Shown one piece after another: positions 24,301-35,153 of a stretch of DNA of 64,000 bases; position 1 is the first letter of the stretch; each line of letters begins with the position of its first letter. The translations under genes were made by a program, and so were the position numbers. The DNA lies in contig CM038232.1 in assembly GCA_021442155.1 (NCBI GenBank), positions 61,597,436 through 61,661,435 of the forward strand, written 5' to 3'. The DNA comes from Cymbidium sinense. Lineage: Eukaryota > Streptophyta > Magnoliopsida > Asparagales > Orchidaceae. The notes under the pieces were generated by a model. It saw only the letters and a program-made list of their open reading frames with translations. It did not search any database and had not been told where the DNA came from.

Positions 24301-25729
24301 GGACTCATTTTAAACCAGCCCATATCAAATCCAATGAAAAATGACCATTATATCATTGGATTAAGAGTAACACATGAGCAAATCACCCATTTAAGTGGTC
24401 ATTTCTTCTTTTTGACTGCTTGACAACCTCCCATTGGTCCACATATGCACTGCACAACCTGACCCAAGGGGCGATTGGGTTAGGCATGACCTATGGGGAG
24501 GCGAACTCACCTCACCTCCCCCATTGGCACATTTGAAACCCAAGGATGGACATTATCCCCACTTAGCAGCCACTCCCTTTCCTTTGGCCACTCAAACTGA
24601 CCCACCTAGGATGATTCCCTGCCACCCACAGCCACCACATGTGGCCTGAGGACATTAGAAGCCAAACAAATTAAGGCCATCTAATCCAAGGGAGGAGGGG
24701 GTATATCCATCTCACTTCAATCCAAATCGACACATTGAGCATCTTCAGAGCCGTAACAGCCATAGATAATTTCCCTAGAGTGATTTCCAAGTGTCATAAG
24801 CTCCCCCATTGCCAAAAGCTTAAAATTGAAATAGGGCACCCATTCCTTCGATCCAACTCCCTCATTTCTCTACCAAACTCAAAATAACTTCACACACACC
24901 AACCCCACACCTTGTTGAGTAAGAAGGAATTGTTATCCAAGCTTCCCAACCACCGAAGGTAGGAGTTCAATCAAAACTAACCTCAAAAGTGATGGATTTT
25001 GGTCTTCTGAGCGAATGAGGGAAAACTGATCCAAGTGCTGCTCAACAGGGATTCATCTCCACTAGACGAAGCTTCCTCAATCAGATTTGTCATCAATTTT
25101 GAGCTCTTGTGAGGTAATTCCATTAAAATTGAGCTTTGGATGATTTTCGTTTGAGCTTTTTGAAGGAAAGTTGAATGCAGTGTGATCTTGGTCATTGGAT
25201 CCCTTCAAATCCTTCACACGAAGGTGTGGGATCCGTTTAGAGTTGATCCAAGCTCGGTGAGCATGGATTGAGCGAGGAATGGTAGTTGACTTTCTTTCTT
25301 TGTCACTCATGTGACGATGGATCATGCATCATCTGTTCCATTTTTAGAATGAGCTCTCAACACCTCCATATTAGGCTTATAACTTTGCTTAGACTTTAAG
25401 AGTTCCTTAATCTTAAGACACATCTAGGGATTAGGTGGACACTCTCACCTAGCCCTAGAAGACTTAGAAGAGTTAGCCATAGGAATAGGTCATGCCTTAG
25501 GGGTGTTAGGAAAATCTCCTACCCTTAAGCCTAAACCATTCCTCACTTTCCTTCTTCCAAGTCAAACTCCAAATCAATTCTACATGATTTACTCAAACTC
25601 AAACAATTCCATGATTCAATTCCATGACTCAAATCCATGATTGAAATTCATGATTGAAAGCCATGATCAAAATCCATCAAAAATTCCTAAGTCAAAATTT
25701 CCTAAGTCTTTAACCCTTTCTCAAGGACT

Positions 25730-26380
25730 TAGCTAAAATTGCGATCTAAACCCATTCAAATCTTTTAGATTTTCTCATTATCAATTTATATTATCATTTA
25801 TATTCTCATATATAAATGAAATATAAATTTAAACCCATCAAATAAAGTTCAAAATTATAAATCAATTCATGAAAATTTCCCTAAATTTCTTTAATTTTCC
25901 ATTAAAGGACTTAGCTAAAATAAACTCTAAAACTTGTTCAAACCTATTCAAATCCTTGGTATTTTCTCAAAACTTATTTATATCTTCATTTATATTCACA
26001 TATATAAATGAAATATAAATATAAATCAATCCAATCAAAGGCAAAAAATTAATTTCCAAATTTAAAATGCTTGAAATTCCTTTAAATCTTTTAATTTTTC
26101 ATTAATGAATTTAACCTAAACTTTGATCAAACCTTTGCAAATTCATGGGATTTTCTCAAAATAAATTTATATTCTCATTTATAAATGAAATATAAATATA
26201 AATCCATCAAATCCGATTCAAAAATTAAATTTCAAATTAAAAATTTCATTAAATCCATTAAATTCCCTTTAATGGATTTAACCTAAATCATGATTAAACT
26301 CTTTCAAATTCTTGAAATTTTCTCATGATCCATTTATATTTTCATTTATATTCACATATATAAATGAAATATAAATTCAA
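25730..26380 (+). repeat. ~160-200-base AT-rich tandem units in LTR E
   Basis: Units carrying 'ttctca...atttatatttcattta-attcacatatataaatgaaatataaat' recur at about 25,775, 25,965, 26,150 and 26,320. Each contains the inverted pair 'atttatatt...aatataaat'. The corresponding part of LTRs A, B and H has only one or two such units, so LTR E has expanded here. Confidence 0.6.
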
Positions 26381-26739
26381 ACAATCAAAACCTAATCCAA
26401 ATATCAAACTCAAATCCAATCAAAATCAAATCTAAGCCTTTCAAGTCAAAATCTTGAACTTAGCCAAAATCAATTCAAATCAAGCAAAACCATTGATTTT
26501 ATCTATGGTTCAATCAATCCTACTATCATGAGCTCATATATAAATCCAAACTTCAATCCTTCAATCAAAACCCAAATCAAAAATCAAACCCAAAACTACT
26601 TCATATTCTTCCTTTGAATATGAAATTTTCAAATAGATCAAAATCCATTTGGCTTCAAACCACTTGTAGGTGGATTTATATTTCAATCATAAGTCCATAT
26701 ACAATATCAACTAACTTCAAATCAAGCTTTGACCAAGCC

Positions 26740-27580
26740 ATTTGACCCACTTACGCTCACTTGACCCAAAGTGACCTAAAGTACCCTTATGAGCCAACTT
26801 TTGATCCTAACCAAATTAGACTGAACCAAACTCATATTCTCTTCTCATCATGATCAATAATCATCATGGGATAATCAATCAATCAAATTGGGTCAAACCA
26901 AGTCAAACCTAAGGGTTGACCAAGTCAACACTTAACCTAAAATGAAACCTAACATAATTCCACCATATTAATTGAAACCTTTGATCTAAGTTCACTCATG
27001 ACCTATGTTTGAACTTGACCAAGCCAATATTTGAGCCTAACCTAGCCCAATTGGCCCACTTGACCCAAGTTGACCCATTTTGACCTAAAGGGCCAAAATG
27101 TGTTAAAACTTGCTCTAAGCCAAATTGACTGAAACCAATGGGTCAAGTCCATTCCAAATACCTTGTGGAACTTGGACCAAAGTCTCAATTGGCCAACTAG
27201 ACCCAACCTAGCCCAATTGACCTTAGACCCAACATGACGTAAAGGGGTCATGTTGAGCCAAAATTTAACCTAACCCAAATTGATTGGAAACAAAGATACC
27301 AATCCACTCCATATGACCAACTAAACCTAAACCTACCATTGACCTAACCCAAATAGGTCAAATGGGTCAAATGGGTCAACTTGACCCATTTGACCCAAAA
27401 GAGTCATATGAGCCAAAACTAAATCTATACCAAATTGAACCAAACCAAAGGCACCAAAACATTTCAAATGGTCATATGAACTTGACCCAACACTTGGTTT
27501 CACCTAATTTGACCTATTGGTCAACTTGACCCAAGTTGACCCATTTTGACCTAAATTGGTCAACATGAGCCAAACCTTAT
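26740..27580. repeat. TTGACC/GGTCAA-rich tract in LTR E
   Basis: Densest example of the motif; it includes the 33-base palindrome at 27,364-27,396 and several GGGTCAA/TTGACCC pairs. Confidence 0.65.
27364..27396. repeat. Perfect 33-base palindrome of W-box-like motifs
   Basis: Left arm GGGTCAAATGGGTCAA (27,364-27,379), single central C, right arm TTGACCCATTTGACCC (27,381-27,396). The arms are exact reverse complements and hold four TTGACC/GGTCAA hexamers. Confidence 0.95.
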
Positions 27581-28393
27581 CAAATGGATTCAAAATCCAT
27601 TATAACTTGGCCCAACCTATTTTCTCAACATACCAAGCATATCCAAATTGAAAAAATAGTAAAATGATGACTATACCCCTAGGCCATAGAACAAATTTTG
27701 GCCTAGCCCATGAGTATTTTGGTCATGCACTCATGACAATCACTGGAGGCTCTCCTAAAATCTCAAGGTGACCTAGTGATGAGTGGTGCACCCAACCCAA
27801 TGGGTTTGGGTCAACCCATTTGGCCCATGGAACAAACCTAGCCACCCATGGCCAAATTGAAATTTCAAACTCACCCTAAAGCTCAATTGGAGGCACATGG
27901 GAGTTAGCCTTCCACTCCTCTGGCCAAATCGACCATGTGCACACCTCTAACAGCCAAAACAACCCATCCTATGAGGTCAATTAGATCAAAATGGCAAGCC
28001 CATTATCGACCGACCGATTATAATAGGGGGAGATATACTCCCCCTAATCCACTAAAATTTTGATTGCCACTTGATCGATTGGAACCTAGGAACTCTTAGC
28101 AAACATCAGAGAGCTTTCCCAAGGCCCATAGAGAGGATTTGGATCTGGTCTTCTTTAGTTTTGCACAGTGTAAAATAGGGGAGCTCACCTTGATTCCTAA
28201 TTTTCTCTACACTTGATCCCACTTAAATTCCTTTTACACTCATCATCCAAGGACCAATTCAAGCTTGTTTAAGCATCCAATTAAGTTCTAGAGGCAAGGG
28301 GAAGAATAATTCAATCAAAGCTGTAAAGGGAGTGAAGGGGAGTTGGTCCATAAAGCTCTACACTCAACCTCAAGAGTTAGAAACTTCAACAGG

Positions 28394-28416
28394 GCTTCGT
28401 CTCCACTAGACGAAGC
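28394..28416 (+). repeat. LTR hairpin, perfect 9-bp stem
   Basis: GCTTCGTCT, 5-base loop ccact, AGACGAAGC, right after 'caacagg'. The same site in other LTR copies keeps pairing with different bases: 4,113-4,135 (perfect, loop read on minus), 42,500-42,522 (8 of 9), 62,758-62,780 (one mismatch, one G-T pair) and 25,050-25,072 (two mismatches). Confidence 0.7.
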
Positions 28417-31139
28417 TACCTCATCAATCTCGAGCATCGGTGATCACCTTTGATGAGGTTAGTGATTTTTTGACCACTTAGGCTAAGAGGTGTTGGTCTT
28501 TTGTGAAAGAAATTTCAATTTCATGTAAAATCCACTGTTGGATTGGCCTCTTTGGTCCTTTAGATGGTGTGGGTTGAGTCTTGAATGAATTGATGAAGGA
28601 TCGGGCTCGGATCTCCCCTTGGATTTTGAATAATTCACATTCATCCTCAGAGAAGAACTCATCACATTTCAGCCATCCATCCGCGCATTTTTAGATGGAA
28701 GACTGAGATTATTTCCCACATTTTTATATCCTTTATTTGATTTAAAACCACGGGTGTATCCTCAGTCATCTGATCTTTGATCAAATGGCTAAGGATAAAA
28801 GTATGTGCACCGTCGCTATTCTCCTGATGTGATAAGTTAAGTTAGGGGCACACAACATGACACGTGTAAAGCACACTGACCACCGCCGCCATGCGTCGCA
28901 CCGTGAGTGGGTATTAGCCTAAGATTAGTTAGGGAATATTATTAATTTTTAATTAATTTAGAAATCTTCAAAAAATCATAACTTTTTCAAGAAAAATCAA
29001 AAAAATATAAGGATAAATTCCATGGATAGATAATTTTATCTAAAATATTTTAAAAATATTTTCAGTGTTATTTGATTTCCCTTATTCTCTAAATTTGAGT
29101 TTCTTTGGGAATGTTAATTAGCTAATTATTCCCTAATTAATTCACCAATTAATCTTAAACTTCTAGAGTTTATTTTAGGAGATGCCCTCTACCTCTCATA
29201 ATTTTCTTGAGATTTATTGAGGCCTTGATTAGGGAAATTGCTAGCTAATACCCTAATTACCCCCTTCATGTAATTAAGGGTATTTAAAGTGTAATTAGTG
29301 GGTTTTCCTTATGATTAAGTTTGATTAAGGTTATATCCAGTGAGTAGGGTTTTATGGAATAATTTTGGGGTATTTTCCCTAAGCTATTCCTTAAATCCCC
29401 TTTTTCTTTCCTTAATCCCTTTTTAATTAAGGGTTAATTCATTAATTACCCCTTTAAATAATTTTGAAAAATTTTAAAACTTAATTAATCTACCTTGGGT
29501 AGATTCTTAGGTGTTTAATAGCCTAATTTTAATTAAAGAAATTAAAATCCATTTCATAAGTGTGAAAGGGTGTTTTAAAAGTACTTAAGCTAAACCCCTT
29601 AGCTTAATTAATTTTAAATTGTGAGTCAAATTGCATTAGACCTTTTTATTACTAGGTGCATTGCAAATTTACATATATTGTGGGTTTTATGTCATATCAT
29701 TGGCTCATAATTACTTAGTTAATTTTTCTAAGGTGGTGTAGGTAAGGGTTAATTAAGCCACTTAATGTATACCCTAACCTAATCAACACTTAAAAATATA
29801 TCTAATTATCTGAAAATTAAATAAACATCCAAAACACATGTAAGAATGGGTTAGGAACATGAAACTCATCTCTCCTTTTCAAAATTAAATTAAACTTCAA
29901 ACAAACAAAAATTATTTTCTAGTTCACTTTGATTTATTCTAAGTTTTCTTATTCTTTAAGAATAACCTTAGGAATTAAGTAAAGTGAGTTTGTTTACATG
30001 ATTACATTGCTTTAGATCTTTCCCAACATGTTAAATTGTATGCCATGTGATTCATGCATCCATGATTTCATGTTTTCAAAGTTTTAAAATGGAAATGTTT
30101 ACTTTATGTCAAATGTGCATGTGTTGGCTAAAGTAAAATATGAGTGGCTATTATCACTACTAAATCTAAAGTATTTTCAAAACCTATAAATGAAACATCA
30201 AATCTGAAAGTGTGTTATTCATATCTTAATTATTAGCTTGCATGTGATGAATTATAAAGTAATGTTTAGTGTAGCCTTTCCTTCTTTTCTTATGTTAGCA
30301 TAGTTTTGAATATGGGTTGGTAAGATGTAGGGTTCATTTGAAAAGAACCCAACACTTACTTAATTCTAAACCCTATTCATCCCTATGCTATCATCTAAGA
30401 AGGATTTCCTACATTTGCATGAATAAATTTCATAAACAAAAATGAAACTATTAAATAACTTTTGCATATTCCTTCTTCATTTCATTTCTTTTATATGCAT
30501 GTTAGTACTTAAGAAAAGTGGTATATTAGTCTGAAATATCCCAAGGTTGTGAGGCTTTAAGTAGCCCTATGTAGGTCTTGTACCTTACACCTCTGGTTAA
30601 CAATGGTGATGTACTACTTACTTATGCCTTTCTTACTTTCATACATGTATGTGAAATTTTGGAGAAAGAAAACCTTTTCTACTTAAGAAAAATCATGCAT
30701 CTAAATCTTCTTAATTTTTCTTAAATGAATTACTTATCATGCATCATAAAGTGTGTTAATTATCTTCATTTGCAAGAATAGATATACTTAAGGTCCAACA
30801 ATATGCATGTTATATATGTTGGGAAAGAATTGAAGTAATATATGTTATGTGAATTTTGATTCATTTTTCTTAATCTTAAAATGCCTTTCTTTTGGATAGG
30901 TTTGTTTAGAATTGATCTAAACATATGATTAATTAAAAGATGTAATTAAAAAATTCACCTAAATTAAATTAAAATGTGAACTTACTTTAGAGATTACTTA
31001 AGGATTAGGGAAGGAAATAGAAGTTCTTTTCTCTTTCCCTCTCTTCATAACTTAGTAATTAATTGTAGGTTTCACTCAAACCAAATTAAAACATGAAATA
31101 AAAATAACCCAAAGTCACTAAACAACGTAAATGAACCAA

Positions 31140-31152
31140 CCCCCCCCCCCCC
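31140..31152. repeat. Poly-C run
   Basis: Thirteen C in a row in LTR E, at the position where LTRs B and C read 'gaaaccaccc'. Probably slippage from an ancestral short C run. Confidence 0.9.
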
Positions 31153-31864
31153 TCTAAGTTGAACATGTATTTCACACTTAGAAAATTCAAACCTAAAGTC
31201 CTAAGCTAAGTATACCACACAAACCTTTAAAGCACACACATTAGCCTAAGTCACCACTTCTAGCTTTAGGTTAGGTTGGTGCATGGCTTGATGTTATGTT
31301 TTATTTGGTGATGAATGTTTTAGACTGGATGTTAGGGTGTATTCTCATAGAATGAATGGTAGGATGTGTTTAGTCTAACTATTCTTTTCTACAGGGGTTT
31401 GTGCTAAAGGGGCACTATCATAAATAAAAATATAAATGCTTTTTGCTTCCAGGTGCTTATACCCCTTAACATAATCCATAGGCTAGGTGGACTTAGTCAC
31501 CCATGTGTAGAGTGATAAGTCCAATATACATGCTTGGGATTTTTATGGTGTAATTTGACTAACCTTTGTTTTGCATGTGTTAGTTAGATTTATGCTTTCT
31601 CTTTTCATGTAAAAAATATATATTTAGGATTTAGAATGATTTGTTATGGGGATTAGGATGAGCATTGGTCATAAGATCCCATCTTATGTACCATGTGAAG
31701 CCTTGGAGCACCTACCATTCAACCATCTAAAGGAAGATCCAAAGAAGAAAAGAAGAGAAGAAAGAAAGAAAAGAAGAAAGAAGAAAGAAGAATAAAGCTT
31801 GAAGACCCCCATAACAATAAATTCCTTTGCTTAAATTATAATTCAATTCATTTGTAATTCAGGT

Positions 31865-31874
31865 TATATAAGGG
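31865..31874 (+). promoter_or_regulatory. Candidate LTR TATA box (tatataaggg)
   Basis: Best-matching TATA-type sequence of the three LTR copies, followed by 'agagctcagctaccc'. Homologous position to 17,377 and 19,597. Confidence 0.4.
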
Positions 31875-33429
31875 AGAGCTCAGCTACCCACATTTGATAT
31901 TTTTTTAGTTTGTGTGGTGGTGCCCGACGACAAATAGCCATTTATTCTTTTTGCACTAGTTTTATAAATTGACTGATGTTTGTTTAACTTGTGCATTAAG
32001 TGGCATGATTTTCCTAGTTTCTTCCTTACTTTATGTATGGCCTGGATGTGGATTAGGCTCTTTAGAAAAAAACAAATCTTTTACCCAACTTAATAATTCA
32101 AACTAAAACTAAACAACTCATAACTACACATAAAGCTTAGGATTACAATTAAGATAAAATAATTAGCAACCCCTTAACTAGATGAGTTCTTTTTCTTTAT
32201 AATATCATGCACAAATGCATCTTATTTCACTCTTGATTTGGGGCTTCAATCTTTGTAGAGAACCCAACTTGACCTTTGAGGGCCATGGTGGAAACTCACA
32301 TCCTAAAATTCTAGCTGATTTTGGCCAATAATCTTCTTTCTCATGCATTAGTCATAAAAATCCTATTATCCTGAGTCAAAATCGATTGTCCAAAAATGAA
32401 ATAAATTGAAATTTGAAATGCATTAGATTTAGGTCATTTGAAGCATGACCTTTACATGATCTAGTCTCTTTAGGGAGTGAGTTTAAGAACTTAGTCTCTT
32501 TCTAAATAAAAATAGCCTAGCTATCTTGCATAAGCATAAAGACATGCCTACATGTATTTAAAATTATAGGAGGAGTTAGTTGGCAGCCACCCCATGTAGT
32601 TGTAAGTCCAAGCTACCAGGTGGTTTGTCCTCTATTGTGGAGACAAAATAATTATCCACTTTTTGCCTTAAATTTAGGTTGTGCTTCCAGCCCCGTTGAA
32701 GCTCCCTAAATTTAGGTTCTAAGGTTGCTTTTCTCCTTTGTGGGCCATAAGCATAATTCCTCGCCTCTTAGGCATTTCCTTAGTCTTGTGTTAAGGAATC
32801 TTATGTCCTGAATTTCTAATGAAAAGTATAACTCAAAAAAACTAAATCAATTTCTAAAATGTAAAGCCCAATTTTAAGATAGTTTGAAATGCTCGCTAGG
32901 TTTCCTAGCGTCGTAAGCATCTCTTACTTAATCCCATTTTTGGCTTCAATAATAACTCCCTCTTTTGATCAATCCTATTTGATCTTCAAAAATAAACTAA
33001 TCGATTGATAGTCCTTCATATTGAAATCTTCATAGATAATAATCATTCATCTTAATAGAGAGTTTTCCTAAATGATCCTATCATTTAGGATGTAATTAAC
33101 TATGGGGCTTGCCCCTATAGGGAACTTAACAAATCTGGTATAAAATAAACCCTGCTTTACTTTTTCATATAAAGTAGGGAAAGAATCTCTGGTACATATG
33201 CAGACCCATCATCTTTAGGAGTCCTTATTGAGCTGATTGGTTTGATTAAAGGGTAGTGACTTCTATCTTTTGAGATAGTACACTATTACCTTGATGACAT
33301 ATCCGATCACCTAAATAATTACATCTGTGGATCTGCATGGACTCTTACCAAAACAAATTTCCACATATATAATTTTGCCTCTCCTTTCACCAGAGATTTG
33401 AAGGCGATAGCATATGTGTGTGGGAAGTT

Positions 33430-35153
33430 TTTCTACCAACACTAAGTTAGCTAACCAAAGAGATAGGAGAAGTAAAGATCTAGCTCAAGTGAGGTGTATT
33501 AAGGATGAAAATCATAAATCTCTTTTCTTATAAAAGGATATTGAAAATAGGTGGATGAGGTATTTTGATAAACTTTTCACTGAAGGATCTAAAAATATGA
33601 TTTATTTTATCAACCTTACACCCTAAACAAAAATAGAGAATTTTGTTTTTATCATCATATTAGTAAATTTGAAGTTAGAGAAGCATTACAGAAAAGGAAA
33701 TGTGGAAAAATAGTATGACCTGATGATATTCCAATAGAAGTGTGGTAATGTTTAGGAGATTAAGGAATTTCTTGGCTTATAAATCTTTTTAATGTTATTT
33801 TCAAGTCTAAAAAAACTGGATGAGTGGAGAAAGAGTTTGTTGGTTCCTATATTTAAGAATAAAGATTATGCACAAGAGTGTGAAAATTATAGAGGAATTA
33901 AGTTAATGTGTCATACATTAAAACTATGGGAGAGAGTAATTGAGCATAGGTTACGATGTGATACAAAAGTTTCTCACAATAAGTTTGGTTTCATGCCAGG
34001 TAGATCTACTACAGATGTTTTACATTTGTTAAGAGGTTTAATAGAGAAGTATAGAGAAAGCAAGGAGGATCTACATATGATATTTATTGATTGATAGAAA
34101 GCTTATGATAAAATTCCAAGAGATGCTCTTTGGAGAGTTCTAGAAAAGAAAGGAGCTAATACTGGTTATATTCAACTCATTAAGGGTATGTATACTAGTG
34201 TTGTTACTTGTGTCCAAACCCAAGGAAGATTGATAAAATATTTTCCTATTTCAGTTGGATTACATTAAGGATAAGCTTTAAGCCCTTATCTTTTTTGCTA
34301 TAGTTGTGGATATTCTTACTAGGCATTTACAGGAAGATGTACCTTGGTGTAAGCTTTTTGTTGATGAAATTCTTCTTGTTGATAAGACTAGAGAGGGAGT
34401 CCAAGAGAAATTTGAATTATGGAGGTCAACCTTTGAGTATAAAGGGTTGTCATTTAAGTAGATCTAAAACTAAATATATGGAGTGTAATTTTAGTTGTAG
34501 AAGTTCTAGTGGTAGTGTTGAGACATTAGGTGAACAAGTCATTAAAAAGAGTGAGTGATTCAGATATTTAGGCTCTATTGTTCAAATTGATGTTGAAATA
34601 GATAAAGATGCTATTAGTATAATTCAAGTTGGATGGTTGAAGTGGAGGAATGCATCTGGCCTATGGTGTGATAGAAAAGTACCGCTTAAACTTAAGGGAA
34701 AATTTTATAAGATGATGGTAAGACCTGCAATAATTTATGGTGCAGAATGTTGGCCAAAAAAAGAGAAGCATGAGACTAAGTTAAGTGTTGTAGATATGAG
34801 GATTCTCAGGTGGATTAATGACTTTACTCTTAGAGATAAAATGTGAAATGAGTATGTTCTAGAAAAAGTTGGAGTAGCTCCAGTAGCAAATAAGATTAGA
34901 TAGAGTCACCTTAGATGGTTTGGCTACATAAAGCATCGGTCGTCTAATGACCTGGTTAGGAGAGTAGATGCATTAGATTTTCCTTATGTTAAGAACGGTA
35001 GAGGTAGACCTAAAAGGAATGGTTAAGATGTATAAAAAATGACCTTAGTATACTTGAATTAAATGAGAATTTGACATATAATAGGACATAATGCAGATGA
35101 AGGATTCATGTAGCCAACCCCACTTAGTGGGATAAAGGCTTATTTTTGTTGTT
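33430..35153 (+). pseudogene. RTE-type LINE, 5'-truncated, reverse transcriptase and 3' end
   Basis: Non-LTR retrotransposon; would copy its own RNA at a nicked target. Read through stops and frameshifts, the RT runs from a PDDIPIEVW motif (33,721) through 'WRKSLLVPIFKNKD' and 'ENYRGIKLM' (33,830-33,905), 'NKFGFMPGRSTTD' (33,980-34,015), the catalytic region 'LFVDEILLVDK' (34,354; expected F/YADD), 'LSRSKTKYMEC' (34,450), then the C-terminal 'LKWRNASGLWCDRKVPLKLKG' region and 'YGAECWP' (34,735-34,758). Open pieces are 33,792-34,094, 34,304-34,558 and 34,637-34,846. The endonuclease domain that normally precedes RT is absent. Catalytic Asp-Asp is Asp-Glu here. It follows LTR E with about 85 unassigned bases. 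Confidence 0.85.
35121..35153 (+). other. LINE 3' terminus with TTG-rich tail
   Basis: 'cccacttagtgggataaagg' followed by 'ttgttgttg' is the characteristic end of plant RTE-type LINEs. The inverted repeat CCCACTTAGTGGG is part of this terminus. It fixes the element's 3' boundary at about 35,153. Confidence 0.8.

Larger units (their letters stand above)
22499..25345 (+). mobile_element. LTR 'D', first 2.85 kb only
   Basis: Begins TGATGACCTCAC with the opening inverted repeat (22,505-22,523), inserted in the RT region of the minus-strand element. TTGACC-rich tract at 23,440-24,300, 'gaggcgaactcacctc' near 24,497, the LTR hairpin at 25,050-25,072, and the 'aaggtgtgggatc' block at 25,222. It is cut at about 25,345, where another LTR copy starts almost from its beginning. 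No continuation of D and no right flank of the host element are found downstream, so it was lost by deletion or rearrangement. The open frames in 24,434-25,325 are chance frames in the LTR. Confidence 0.7.
25346..33345 (+). mobile_element. LTR 'E', nearly full length (~8.0 kb)
   Basis: Starts just inside the LTR (gagctctcaac; the TG terminus and opening hairpin are lost or altered) and runs to 'gcatggactcttacc'. It includes the TTGACC-rich tract (26,740-27,580), a perfect 9-bp hairpin (28,394-28,416), 'gatgccctctacctctc' (29,182), one sub-repeat (about 30,525-30,610), a poly-C run (31,140), 'ttggtgcatgg' (31,276), TATATAAGGG (31,865) and the 'ggatgtaattaac' block (33,089). Four AT-rich sub-segments of the shape 'cttagctaaa...atataaatgaaatataaat' repeat at about 25,730-26,380, seemingly a local expansion of a ~165-base unit. 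No coding domain inside. Confidence 0.75.

Noticed and set aside
24434..25325. ORFs at 24,434, 24,983 and 25,077 as genes
   Set aside because: All inside LTR D, on both strands, and not conserved in the equivalent part of other LTR copies.
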